64,000 nucleotides of DNA from Arenimonas terrae (GTDB lineage Bacteria > Pseudomonadota > Gammaproteobacteria > Xanthomonadales > Xanthomonadaceae). Each line of letters starts with the position of its first letter. Position 1 is the first letter of the stretch. Both the position numbers and the translations under genes were made by a program. Shown one piece after another: positions 17,580 through 26,603 of the stretch. The stretch spans positions 496,001 through 560,000 of the forward strand of contig NZ_SMDR01000001.1 in the NCBI RefSeq assembly GCF_006265115.1, written 5' to 3'. Under the pieces are notes generated by a model. It had not been told where the DNA came from. It made no database searches and saw nothing but the letters and a program-made list of their open reading frames with translations.

Positions 17580-20017
17580 CGCTGTTCGACGAAGTTCGGC
17601 ACCGAGCGTCGGCGCGAGGTACTCGACGCGAGCTCGAAGAACACCTGGTGGTTGTCGTACTGCTCGATGCGGTGGAAGTCGGTTTCGCACATGCGGTACG
17701 GGTCCGTGATCTCCAGCCGCCCGGGCGGATAGTCGGCCAGAAGGCGCGCCGCCGGCGCCCGAGCCCGCACGTTGGCGTCGAACCAGGCGGCGAAGTCGTG
17801 CTCGAGCGCGTGTACTTCCGGGAAGCGGCGGCCCTCGCCCGGCATCATCAGCTCGTTCACCCGCAGCGTGGTGCGGAAACCGGGGTCCATCGGCACGCCG
17901 AGTTCGCGCCTGGCGAAGTCGGCGATCTCGGCATAAAACGGGCCCCAGCCGCCCAGGGCCTGGCGTTCGGCCTGGAAATGCCGGAACAGCCAGGTGATGG
18001 CCGGATAGGCCGCCGGCGCCGTCCGGACCGTTCGCACGATGGCGTGGATCAGTTCGGTCGCGGCGATGCCGTGCTCCCACTGCAGGAAACGCGCCACGTA
18101 GCGCAGCACCGCGTAACCGTCGGCGATGTCGAAGGCCGACCAGATCTCCAGCATCTCCGCCAGGTCGGCCGTGCTGTAGCTCGAGGTCGAGACCAGGTAC
18201 TGCTGCGCGTCCACCCGGATCTGGTTCTCGCGCAGGTACTCCGGGTCCGACATCGGTGCGTTGGGCAGCAGCTGGGTGCGGTAGGCCTTCACGCCGACGT
18301 CGTCGTCGAAGTAATACTGCAGGTCGCCCTTGAAACTCTTCACCGTCGCGCCGGGCAGGCCAATCATCAGATCGGTGGACAGCGGCAGGTTCTCGCGCCG
18401 GAAGATGTCGCCGAGTTCGTCGTACTTCTTCGTCTTGATGTTGTCGCGGCGGATCACCGCCAGCGTGTCGGGGTCGGTGGTCTGGATGGAGATGATGCCC
18501 TGGCTGCAGATGCCGGCGCGGGCGAAGACCTTGACGATCTCGGCGATCTTCTCGGTGGCGTTTTTCGGGTAGTTGACCACGACCTCGCGCGGGTAGCCGT
18601 ATCTGGCCTTGGTGGCGGCGACGTGTTCGGCGATGTCCACGTCGCGCTTGAAGATGCCGAAGTTGGCGTCGGCGATCCACAGCACGCGGATGCGCTGGCG
18701 GCCGATCCAGTCGATTTCGGCCTTCACCCGCTCCAGGTCGAAGCTGCGGATCTTCTGTTGTGTCGCCGAGCCCCAGTCGCAGAAGGTGCAAGCGTAGGGG
18801 CAGCCGCGATTGCTTTCGAGGATGGCCGCGACCACCTTGCCGCCGTAGTGGTTGAACATGCCCGACAGATACGGCGACGGCAGCTCGTCCATGGCCGCCA
18901 GTCGGTGCCGTTCGGCGGTCCGCACCAGCGCCTGGCCGGAGCGGTAGGTCAGGCCGGCGACCTCGCGGAGCGCGTCGATGCCCTGGCCTTTCGCCAGGGC
19001 TTCCAGCAGCTCCACCAGCGTGGCCTCGCCCTCGCCGCGCACCACCACGTCCACGTGCGGATTGGCCTGCATGTGCCGCTGGCAGGCCTCTTCGTACTTG
19101 GGCGCGCTGGGACCGCCGTGGATGGTGAGGTTGCGCGGGTCGGCCGCCTTGGCGGCGGCGGACAGGCCGCGGTTGTACTCGTGCGACCACATGTAGTTCG
19201 AGAACAGCCACAAGCCGGGACCGAAGCGGCGATAGAGCGCCTGCATCTGGTCCGCGCCGACCGAGACGATCGGCAGCGGCTGGTAATGCCTGAGCAGTTC
19301 GCCGCCGCGGTGCGCCATCAGGTGCGCGCGCAGCATGCCGAGGGCCAGCGGCAGGTGGTCGGCGTGGTGGGTGACGAAATAGATCGGCGTGCGGCCGTCG
19401 GGCTGCAGTGCCGCCCAGGGATCGCCTTCACCCAGGTGCACGGCATCGGTTTCGATCGGCGAGGTGGACGCGACCGGCTTGGTGCGCGTCGCCGTCGCAG
19501 GTACCAGCAGGCCCGCCGCCAGCAGTTGGGCCAGCCCCGCGCGCGCTCGGGCTTCGTCCAGGCTTCCTGCCGCCAGCCCGGCGAGCAGGTCCGGCACGGC
19601 CTTGCCCTCGCCTGCCGCGAGCAGGCGCAAGGCCAGCGCGCCGGGCAGGCGGCAGTAGGCACGCAGCGAGGGGCTCCATGCGACGAACTCGCGCTCGCCA
19701 GGGAAGAGGCAGGTCTGGCTGACCTGGCGCACCAGGGCAGGCAACTCCGAGATCGAGGGGTGCTGTGCCGGCAGGTCGATGGATGGGGGCGCGGCGGCCT
19801 GGTCGGCCGACGGCGACACCAGCAGGCCGGCGTCGCGCAGGTCGCGCAGTTCCTCCGGCGGCAGGCCAGACGGGTCCAATCCGGCCAGCACGCTGGCCAG
19901 GCGCTCCACCGTGCGGGCCGACAGGATCCGCGGCCGCGCCTGCGCGGGAAGCCAGGCCAGGATCTGTCCGCGCCGTGTGCTGATCCGCAGCGCGGGATCG
20001 AGCCTGAAAATCGCCAT
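17573..20017 (-). CDS. B12-binding-domain radical SAM protein, uncharacterised subfamily
   Basis: The 814-residue protein has three parts. Residues 1-185 hold two short helical/winged modules, each starting with an aromatic beta-like strand and ending LLxAGLLV (…ELRDLRDAGLLV and …LAQLLAAGLLVP), reminiscent of PqqD-like peptide-recognition folds. Residues about 190-330 match a cobalamin-binding domain (NLTIHGGPSAPKYEEAC, VVRGEGEATLVELLEAL). The radical SAM core follows with the [4Fe-4S] motif GCPYACTFCDW near residue 408, and GLPGATVKSF further on. Such enzymes often methylate or rearrange unactivated carbons. No precursor peptide or partner enzyme lies nearby, so the substrate is unknown. Start is uncertain: ATG at 20017 (MAIFRLDP) or at 20050; neither has a good ribosome site. 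Confidence 0.82.
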   Translation of the reverse strand: MAIFRLDPALRISTRRGQILAWLPAQARPRILSARTVERLASVLAGLDPSGLPPEELRDLRDAGLLVSPSADQAAAPPSIDLPAQHPSISELPALVRQVSQTCLFPGEREFVAWSPSLRAYCRLPGALALRLLAAGEGKAVPDLLAGLAAGSLDEARARAGLAQLLAAGLLVPATATRTKPVASTSPIETDAVHLGEGDPWAALQPDGRTPIYFVTHHADHLPLALGMLRAHLMAHRGGELLRHYQPLPIVSVGADQMQALYRRFGPGLWLFSNYMWSHEYNRGLSAAAKAADPRNLTIHGGPSAPKYEEACQRHMQANPHVDVVVRGEGEATLVELLEALAKGQGIDALREVAGLTYRSGQALVRTAERHRLAAMDELPSPYLSGMFNHYGGKVVAAILESNRGCPYACTFCDWGSATQQKIRSFDLERVKAEIDWIGRQRIRVLWIADANFGIFKRDVDIAEHVAATKARYGYPREVVVNYPKNATEKIAEIVKVFARAGICSQGIISIQTTDPDTLAVIRRDNIKTKKYDELGDIFRRENLPLSTDLMIGLPGATVKSFKGDLQYYFDDDVGVKAYRTQLLPNAPMSDPEYLRENQIRVDAQQYLVSTSSYSTADLAEMLEIWSAFDIADGYAVLRYVARFLQWEHGIAATELIHAIVRTVRTAPAAYPAITWLFRHFQAERQALGGWGPFYAEIADFARRELGVPMDPGFRTTLRVNELMMPGEGRRFPEVHALEHDFAAWFDANVRARAPAARLLADYPPGRLEITDPYRMCETDFHRIEQYDNHQVFFELASSTSRRRSVPNFVEQRA

Positions 20018-20135
20018 GATGCTGCCAGGAAACCGAATGACGCCGAGCATAGGGGACTTGCCCGGGCCGAAAAAGGCCCGCGCCGCGATCCCGGGCCGGA
20101 GCGACCGGTCCCGGCTTTGGGATTACACTGTGGCC

Positions 20136-20492
20136 ATGTCGCTGATCGCCCTGATCGCCCGCTGTCTGATGGTCCTGGCCCTGGTGGCCAGCGGCCTGCC
20201 GGCTATGGCGCAGCCTGCGGGCCCGGCCGAACCGGAAACCGCCGCGGCCGCCAGTTGCCACGACGATGCCGGCCACGTGGCCGCCGACGAGCCGCCGCCG
20301 ACGGATCCGGCCGACCTGGGCTGCTGCGACGGCGGCGACTGCACCTGCACCTGCCTGCACCATGCGCCCGCCACCCTGTGCCTGGCGCTGGCGCCCGCCA
20401 CCGTGCATCCGCACGGACCCGCCGCCCTGTTTTCCCTGCGCATCGCGCCGGGTCCGGCCCTGCTGCCGTCCTTGCGCCCGCCGATCGCCTGA
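20136..20492 (+). CDS. copL: CopL-family metal-binding copper-resistance protein
   Basis: The 118-residue protein has a hydrophobic N-terminal signal segment (SLIALIARCLMVLALVASG), an acidic Pro-rich stretch and a Cys/His cluster (SCHDDAGH; GCCDGGDCTCTCLHH) suited to copper binding. Position and layout match CopL, first described in Xanthomonas upstream of copAB and required for copper-induced expression. It is followed after about 100 bases by the TolC-like and multicopper oxidase genes. A GATTACACT element just before the ATG could be a -10 with a very short leader. Confidence 0.8.
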   Translation: MSLIALIARCLMVLALVASGLPAMAQPAGPAEPETAAAASCHDDAGHVAADEPPPTDPADLGCCDGGDCTCTCLHHAPATLCLALAPATVHPHGPAALFSLRIAPGPALLPSLRPPIA

Positions 20493-20590
20493 GCGCGCGC
20501 CCGGCGGACCCCGCCGTTCCCTGACCCCTGATCCCGCCCGGCCTCCGGGCTCCGGCCCGTCCGGACAACGATCACATGCGGAGCCAACTC

Positions 20591-22303
20591 ATGAACCGTT
20601 TTCCCGCCCGCGCCTTGTCGGCGCTGGCCATCGCGACCGCGCTCGGCGGCTGCGCCAGCCTCGCGCCGCAGCCGCGCGCGGACGATCTCGCCCCCCTGCT
20701 GCAATCGCGCGGCGGACCCGCCGTGGACTGGTCGTCGGTAGGCGCGCCCGCGGCCGAACGCCAGGCCATCGGCGCCTGGCTGGACCAGCCGATGACCCTG
20801 GACGCCGCGCTGCGCGTCGCCATGCTGCGCAGTCCGCGCCTGCAGGAAGAGTACGCGCGCCTGGGCCTGGCCCGCGCCGAGGTGCTCGAGGCCGTGCAGG
20901 TCGAGAACCCGCGGCTGTCGTTCTCGCGCCTGTCGCTGGACGGCGGGGGCCACAACCGCACGGTCGGCCTGTCGCTGCCGCTGGTGGACCTGCTGGTGCT
21001 TCCGGCCCGTGCCCGGCTGGCCGCCACCGACCATGAGCGCGCGCGCTTCGACGTGGCCGCGTCCGTCCTGGGCGTCGTGGCCGACGTGGAAGCCGCCTGG
21101 TACGCGCATGTCACCGCCCGCCAGGTCGCGGAGATGCGCGACGCGGTGGCGGAAGGCGCCTCCGCCAGCGCGGAGCTGGCGCAGCGTTTCTTCGACGCCG
21201 GCAACATCAGCGAACTGCAGCTGCGCCAGGAGCAGGCCGCCGCCAGCGAGGCGCGCATCGCCGCGCTGCACGCCCGCGCCGAGGCCGGCCGCCAGCGGCT
21301 CGCGCTCAACACCCTGCTCGGCCTGCGCGGGGACGAGGCGCGCTGGGAAAGCGGCGAAGCCCTGCCCCTGCCGGTGCCGCGCGAAGACGATCCCGCGCTG
21401 CTGGTGCGGCTCGCGCGCGAGGGCAATCTCGACCTGCTGGCCGCCCGCAAGGAAGCCGAAGTGTTGGCCGACGCGCTGGGCCTGACGCGCACGCTGCGCT
21501 GGCTGGGCGGCACCGAGATCGGCTACGAGCGCGAAACCGAAGCCGATGGCCAGCGCCTCAAGGGCCCGAGCCTGGAACTCGAGCTGCCCGTCTTCAACCA
21601 GGGCCAGGCCAGGGTGGCGCGCGCGGAAGCGCTGCTGGCCGGCGCGCTGGCCCGGGTCTCACGCGCCGAGCTGGCCAGCGAACACGCGGTCGGCGCCGGC
21701 ATCGAAACGGTGGCGTCGATGCGCGAGGTCGTATCGCTGCACCGCGAGGCCCTGGTGCCGCAGCGCGAGGCCATCGTCGCGCGCCAGCAGGAGCGGCAGA
21801 ACTTCATGCTGATCGGCGTGTTCGAGCTGATCCAGGCCAAGGTCTCGGAATACGACGCCTACCAGAGCTACCTGGAGGCGGTGCGCGACTACTGGCTGGC
21901 GCGGGTCGAACTGGCGCGCGCGGTGGGCCAGCGCCTGCCCAGCGATGCCGACATCGGGCCACGCACGCCGCAGGTGCAGGAGATCCTGCGTACCCAACCG
22001 GCGATGGACCATTCCGGTCACGGCGGCATGGACCACTCGCAGCACCAGGGCATGGATCATTCGGGGCACGAAGGCGCCGGAGCCAAGCCCAAGCCGACGG
22101 AAAGCACCGGCCACGAAGGCATGGACCACTCCGGGCACGAGGGCATGGATCACGGCCCGCCGGCACCGAAGCCCGAGCCCGCGTCCAAACCGATCGACGC
22201 TTCCGAACATGACGGCATGCCGCCCAAGTCCGGCGCCGAAGACAATGACGAAGACGAACCCGCGAAGGAAGACCACTCGCACCACCACGGAGCCACGCCA
22301 TGA
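20591..22303 (+). CDS. TolC-family outer membrane lipoprotein with Met/His-rich copper-binding tail
   Basis: The 570-residue protein has a lipoprotein signal (TALGGC, Cys21), then an outer-membrane efflux protein domain (about 60-465: long heptad-like helices such as QRFFDAGNISELQLRQEQAAASEARIAA and a second repeat, ending ELARAVGQRLP). A low-complexity C-terminal tail from residue 472 contains four MDHSG/MDHSQ blocks, one MDHG and a terminal HSHHH. Similar MDHSxH repeats occur in CopB/PcoB copper proteins, so this looks like a metal-efflux channel with a periplasmic copper sponge. The ATG at 20591 has GGAG 7 bases upstream; an in-frame ATG at 20576 lacks one. It overlaps the oxidase gene by ATGA. 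Confidence 0.85.
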   Translation: MNRFPARALSALAIATALGGCASLAPQPRADDLAPLLQSRGGPAVDWSSVGAPAAERQAIGAWLDQPMTLDAALRVAMLRSPRLQEEYARLGLARAEVLEAVQVENPRLSFSRLSLDGGGHNRTVGLSLPLVDLLVLPARARLAATDHERARFDVAASVLGVVADVEAAWYAHVTARQVAEMRDAVAEGASASAELAQRFFDAGNISELQLRQEQAAASEARIAALHARAEAGRQRLALNTLLGLRGDEARWESGEALPLPVPREDDPALLVRLAREGNLDLLAARKEAEVLADALGLTRTLRWLGGTEIGYERETEADGQRLKGPSLELELPVFNQGQARVARAEALLAGALARVSRAELASEHAVGAGIETVASMREVVSLHREALVPQREAIVARQQERQNFMLIGVFELIQAKVSEYDAYQSYLEAVRDYWLARVELARAVGQRLPSDADIGPRTPQVQEILRTQPAMDHSGHGGMDHSQHQGMDHSGHEGAGAKPKPTESTGHEGMDHSGHEGMDHGPPAPKPEPASKPIDASEHDGMPPKSGAEDNDEDEPAKEDHSHHHGATP

Positions 22304-23610
22304 AACTCACCCGACGCAACCTGCTGCTCGGCGCCGGCGCCGGCCTCGTGACCACGACGGCGGCCGCGCAGTCCGGCGGCCATGCGGGCCACGCGATGCC
22401 ACCCGCCCCCGACACGACCGATGAACCGGCCCGGCACCGCGCCGGCAAGGTCCGCACCCTCAACGGCTGGTCCCTGCCCCACCGCATGAACGGCGGTGTC
22501 AAGGAGTTCCACCTCGTCGCCGAAGAGTTCGAGCACGAGTTCGCACCGGGTTCGAAGGCCATCTGCTGGGGCTACAACGGCGGCACGCCCGGTCCGACGA
22601 TCGAGGCGGTCGAAGGCGACCGCGTGCGCATCTTCGTCACCAACCGGCTGAAGGAAGCCACCACCATCCACTGGCACGGTCTGATCCTGCCCAGCGGCAT
22701 GGACGGCGTCGGTGGCCTGAGCCAGCCGAAGATCCAGCCCGGCGAAACCTTCGCGTACGAGTTCACGCTCAAGCAGCACGGCACCCACATGTACCACCCG
22801 CACGCCGACGAGATGGTGCAGATGGCGATGGGCATGATGGGCCTGTTCATCATCCACCCGCGCGGCGGCGACACCGTGGACCGCGACTACGCGCTGCTGC
22901 TGCACAACTTCGCCCTGCACCCGGGCACGCGCCGTCCGGATCCGGCGGTGATGCAGGACTTCGACCTGTGGACCTTCAACTCCAAGGTCTATCCGGCGAT
23001 CGAGCCGATGGTGGCGCGCACCGGCGAACGCGTGCGCATCCGCGTCGGCAATCTGAGCATGTGGAACCATCCGATCCACCTGCACGGCGTGCAGTTCGAT
23101 GTCACCGGCTCCGACGGCGGCCGCTGGCCGGCGTCGCGCTGGCGCAAGGAGGTGACCGAGATCGTCGGCGTCGGCCAGATGCGCGACATCGAGTTCGACG
23201 CCATCGCCGGCGACTGGGCCTTCCACTGCCACATGTCGCACCACACGATGGGGCCCATGGGCCACGAGATCCCCAACACCCTGGGCGTGGACCAGTCGGG
23301 TGTCGAGGACAAGATCCGCAGGATGCTGCCGGGCTATATGGCCATGGGCCAGCACGGCATGTCCGAACACCAGGAACACACCGACAGCGGCCACATGCCG
23401 GGCCCGGAAAACACGCTGGCGATGATGGCCGGCAAGGGTCCGTTCGGGAACATCGAAATGGGCGGCATGTTCACCGTGATGAAGGTGCGCGACCACCAGG
23501 CCCCGGGAGACTTCAGCGACCCGGGCTGGTACGTGAACCCGCCCGGCACGGTGGCGCGCCGCGTAAGCACCGATCCTGCCTTCGGCGCACCGCCGCGGCG
23601 CCGCGGCTGA
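22300..23610 (+). CDS. Two-domain multicopper oxidase, copper resistance
   Basis: The 436-residue protein starts with a Tat signal (MKLTRRNLLLGAGAGL) and carries all four copper-ligand motifs: HWHG (124-127), HMYHPH (163-168), HPIHLHG (257-263) and HCHMSHHTMG (309-318, with the type-1 Cys). It is shorter than CopA/CueO (about 600), consistent with the two-domain copper oxidases. A Met/His-rich stretch follows (MAMGQHGMSEHQEHTDSGHM). Likely role: periplasmic oxidation of Cu(I) to Cu(II). It is coupled to the TolC-like gene by ATGA. Confidence 0.9.
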   Translation: MKLTRRNLLLGAGAGLVTTTAAAQSGGHAGHAMPPAPDTTDEPARHRAGKVRTLNGWSLPHRMNGGVKEFHLVAEEFEHEFAPGSKAICWGYNGGTPGPTIEAVEGDRVRIFVTNRLKEATTIHWHGLILPSGMDGVGGLSQPKIQPGETFAYEFTLKQHGTHMYHPHADEMVQMAMGMMGLFIIHPRGGDTVDRDYALLLHNFALHPGTRRPDPAVMQDFDLWTFNSKVYPAIEPMVARTGERVRIRVGNLSMWNHPIHLHGVQFDVTGSDGGRWPASRWRKEVTEIVGVGQMRDIEFDAIAGDWAFHCHMSHHTMGPMGHEIPNTLGVDQSGVEDKIRRMLPGYMAMGQHGMSEHQEHTDSGHMPGPENTLAMMAGKGPFGNIEMGGMFTVMKVRDHQAPGDFSDPGWYVNPPGTVARRVSTDPAFGAPPRRRG

Positions 23611-23632
23611 ATCCCGCCCCTTCCACCAGCGC

Positions 23633-23664
23633 TTGACTCTGGACCCGGGTCCAGACCGCAGACT
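23633..23664 (+). promoter_or_regulatory. MerR-type promoter with operator palindrome
   Basis: TTGACT (-35, 23633-23638) is followed by a perfect 16-bp palindrome CTGGACCCGGGTCCAG (23639-23654) and a -10-like CAGACT at 23659-23664, a 20-base spacer. Long spacers with a dyad between -35 and -10 are the signature of MerR-family promoters, which the metal-bound regulator untwists. The merR gene starts 21 bases downstream, so it is probably autoregulated together with the ATPase. Confidence 0.8.
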
Positions 23665-23684
23665 GCCGGCACAGGAGATCGGAC

Positions 23685-24089
23685 ATGGACACCTGGAGCA
23701 TTGGCCAACTGGCCCGGCGCGCGGACGTCGCCATCGACACCGTGCGCTACTACGAGCGCAACCACCTGCTGCAGCCCGCCGGCCGGCTGGCCTCCGGCTA
23801 CCGGCGCTACGGCGAGACCGAGCTCAAGCGGCTGCGCTTCATCCGTCGGGCCAAGGTCCTGGGCTTCAGCCTGGAGGACATCCGCGGACTGCTCGCGCTC
23901 AGCGAGGAGCAGGACGTGGCCAAGGTCCGGCAGGCAGCCCAGGCCAAGCGTGCCGACATGGACCGGCGCATCGCCGAGCTCGAACGCATCCGTGACGGCC
24001 TGGACCGGCTGATCACGGCCTGCCCGGGCCATGGCCGCGCCGACGCCTGTCCGATCCTCCTTTCACTCACCCAGGAGGACACGGCATGA
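23685..24089 (+). CDS. MerR-family metal-responsive regulator (CueR/HmrR-like)
   Basis: The 134-residue protein has the MerR winged HTH ([31 protein letters not shown]), a coiled-coil dimerisation helix (about 80-112) and a C-terminal metal loop [13 protein letters not shown] with Cys113 and Cys122. CueR uses a C-x7-C pair for Cu(I); here the spacing is C-x8-C, so copper is likely from context but another thiophilic ion is possible. AGGAG precedes the ATG by 7 bases. The stop overlaps the ATPase start (ATGA), coupling the two. Confidence 0.9.
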   Translation: MDTWSIGQLARRADVAIDTVRYYERNHLLQPAGRLASGYRRYGETELKRLRFIRRAKVLGFSLEDIRGLLALSEEQDVAKVRQAAQAKRADMDRRIAELERIRDGLDRLITACPGHGRADACPILLSLTQEDTA

Positions 24090-26482
24090 CATCCGCGAAC
24101 CACGGCCACGAGCATGGTCACGCCCACGACCACGACAAGCACACCCACGGGCACGGCGCCGGCCACTGCTGTTCCGCGCCTGTCGCCGGGAAGTCCAGCC
24201 CGGCATCAACCATCGATCCCGTCTGCGGCATGACGGTGTCGCCGGATTCCCCGCATCACGCGCAGCACGCCGGTGACGACATCCACTTCTGTTCGGCGGG
24301 GTGCCGGGCGAAGTTCGTCGCCGATCCGGAGAAATACCTCGCGCCGAAGCCGCGCTCGCCCGAAGTCGGGGCGCCGGACGGTGCCGTCTACGTCTGCCCG
24401 ATGCATCCGGACGTCCGCCAGGACCATCCCGGCACCTGCCCGACCTGCGGCATGGCGCTGGAGCCGGAGATGCCGAGCCTGGACGAGCAGGAAAATCCGG
24501 AGCTGCGCGACTTCCGCCGCCGCTTCTGGTGGACCCTGCCGCTGACCCTCGTCGTCTTCGTGCTGGCGATGTTCGGCGACCGCCTGCCCGGCCTGCCGCA
24601 CGCCGCGCGCAGCTGGCTGGAGCTCGCGCTCAGCGCGCCGGTGGTGCTGTGGGCCGGGTTCCCTTTCTTCGAGCGCGGCCTGCAGTCGGTGCGCCACCGC
24701 AGCCCGAACATGTGGACCCTGATCGGCCTGGGCGTTGCCGCGGCCTTCGGCTACAGCGTGGTCGCGACCGTGGCGCCGGGGCTGTTCCCGGACTCTTTCC
24801 GCGAACACGGCCGCGTCGGTGTGTATTTCGAGGCGGCGGCGGTGATCGTCTCGCTCACCCTGCTGGGCCAGCTGCTGGAGCTGCGCGCCCGCGCGCAGAC
24901 CTCGGCGGCGATCAAGGCCCTGCTGGGCCTGGCGCCGAAAACCGCGCGCCGTCTGCGCGACGACGGCGGCGAAGAGGATGTCGAGCTGTCCCACGTGCAC
25001 GTCGGCGACCGCCTGCGCGTGCGGCCCGGCGAGAAGGTGCCGGTGGACGGCGTGGTGCTGGAAGGACGCTCGCATCTCGACGAATCCATGCTCACCGGCG
25101 AACCGGTGCCGGTCGCGAAGGCGGCCGGCGACGAGGTGATCGGCGCCACGCTCAACGGCAGCGGCAGCCTGGTGATCCGCGCCGCCAAGGTCGGTTCGGC
25201 GACGGTGCTGGCGCAGATCGTGCAGCTGGTGGCGCAGGCGCAGCGTTCGCGGGCGCCGATGCAGCGTATGGCCGACCGGGTCGCGTTCTGGTTCGTGCTG
25301 GCGGTGCTGGCGGTCGCGGCGGCCACCCTGCTGGGCTGGGGCCTGTTGGGGCCCGAACCCTCGTGGACCTATGCCGTGCTCAACGCCGTGTCGGTGCTGA
25401 TCATCGCCTGCCCCTGTGCGCTCGGCCTGGCGACGCCGATGTCGATCATGGTGGCGACCGGCCGCGGCGCGCAGGCCGGCGTGCTGTTCCGCGATGCCGA
25501 GGCGATCGAGAACTTCCGGCGCATCGACACCCTGGTGGTGGACAAGACCGGGACCCTGACCGAGGGGCGTCCTGCCTTCCGCGAAGCGGTGCCGGTGGCC
25601 GGCATGGACGAGGCGGAGCTGCTGCGCCTGGCCGCCAGCCTGGACCAGGGCAGCGAACATCCGCTGGCCGAGGCCATCGTCGCCGAGGCGCGGCGGCGAG
25701 GGCTGGCCCTGGTGGCCGCTGAAGACTTCGAGTCCTCGACCGGCATCGGCGTGCGCGGCCGGGTCGACGGCCGGCGCGTCGCGATCGGCAACACCGCGTT
25801 GATGCAGGAACTGGCGGTGGACGTCGCGGACCTGACGGATCGCGCCGATACCCTGCGCGCCCGGGGCGCCAGCGTGATGTACGTGGCGTTGGACGGCCGC
25901 CTCGCCGGACTGCTCGCCGTCGCCGACCCGGTCAAGGCCTCGACGCCCGAGGCGATCCGCGCCCTGCATGCCGAAGGCCTGCGCATCGTCATGGCCACGG
26001 GCGACGGCATCGCCACCGCGCGATCGGTGGCACAGGAGCTGGGCATCGACGAAGTGCACGGCGAAGTCCGCCCGCAGGACAAGATCGCCCTGGTCCAGCG
26101 GCTCAAGGCCGAAGGCCGCCGGGTTGCGATGGCCGGCGACGGCATCAACGACGCACCGGCCCTGGCCGGCGCCGACGTCGGCATCGCGATGGGCACGGGC
26201 ACCGACGTGGCCATGTCCAGCGCCCAGGTCACCCTTGTCAAGGGCGACCTGCGCGGCATCCTGCGTGCGCGCCGCCTGTCGCAGGCGACGGTCGCGAACA
26301 TGAAGCAGAACCTGGTCTTCGCCTTCATCTACAACGCGCTCGGCGTGCCGGTGGCGGCGGGCCTGCTCTATCCGTTCACCGGCCTGCTGCTGAGCCCGAT
26401 GATCGCGGCGCTGGCGATGAGCCTGAGTTCGGTGTCGGTGGTGAGCAACGCGCTGCGGCTGGGTCGCGCCCGGATCGGCTGA
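24086..26482 (+). CDS. copA: Copper-exporting P1B-type ATPase with YHS and metal-binding N-terminus
   Basis: The 798-residue pump starts with a His-rich segment ([19 protein letters not shown]). A YHS-like domain (DPVCGMTVS ... FCSAGC) and a short heavy-metal-binding domain (YVCPMHPDV ... [10 protein letters not shown]) replace the usual HMA domains. The ATPase core has TGEPVPV, the transmembrane CPC motif ([10 protein letters not shown], near residue 441), the phosphorylation motif DKTGTLTEG (near 486), SEHPLAEAI, and [13 protein letters not shown] with these motifs indicates Cu(I)/Ag(I) export from the cytoplasm. It is co-transcribed with merR. Confidence 0.93.
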   Translation: MTSANHGHEHGHAHDHDKHTHGHGAGHCCSAPVAGKSSPASTIDPVCGMTVSPDSPHHAQHAGDDIHFCSAGCRAKFVADPEKYLAPKPRSPEVGAPDGAVYVCPMHPDVRQDHPGTCPTCGMALEPEMPSLDEQENPELRDFRRRFWWTLPLTLVVFVLAMFGDRLPGLPHAARSWLELALSAPVVLWAGFPFFERGLQSVRHRSPNMWTLIGLGVAAAFGYSVVATVAPGLFPDSFREHGRVGVYFEAAAVIVSLTLLGQLLELRARAQTSAAIKALLGLAPKTARRLRDDGGEEDVELSHVHVGDRLRVRPGEKVPVDGVVLEGRSHLDESMLTGEPVPVAKAAGDEVIGATLNGSGSLVIRAAKVGSATVLAQIVQLVAQAQRSRAPMQRMADRVAFWFVLAVLAVAAATLLGWGLLGPEPSWTYAVLNAVSVLIIACPCALGLATPMSIMVATGRGAQAGVLFRDAEAIENFRRIDTLVVDKTGTLTEGRPAFREAVPVAGMDEAELLRLAASLDQGSEHPLAEAIVAEARRRGLALVAAEDFESSTGIGVRGRVDGRRVAIGNTALMQELAVDVADLTDRADTLRARGASVMYVALDGRLAGLLAVADPVKASTPEAIRALHAEGLRIVMATGDGIATARSVAQELGIDEVHGEVRPQDKIALVQRLKAEGRRVAMAGDGINDAPALAGADVGIAMGTGTDVAMSSAQVTLVKGDLRGILRARRLSQATVANMKQNLVFAFIYNALGVPVAAGLLYPFTGLLLSPMIAALAMSLSSVSVVSNALRLGRARIG

Positions 26483-26603
26483 GGCCTGCCCCGGCGTTGG
26501 GGTGGGCGGCGGTGTTTTGACGCGTGCATGCGGGATAATGCCGCCGCCTCCTGCTCTGGAATCCCGCATGGTCCGCGCCATCCACCCTCGACGGGTGTCC
26601 TGA

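Noticed and set aside
17648-20524. 958-codon plus-strand frame opposite the radical SAM gene
   Set aside because: Only its region is antisense to a motif-bearing enzyme; composition is typical of a shadow frame.
21989-22300. MDHSGH repeat tail as a separate small copper-binding gene
   Set aside because: It is continuous in frame with the TolC-like domain and has no start or ribosome site of its own.
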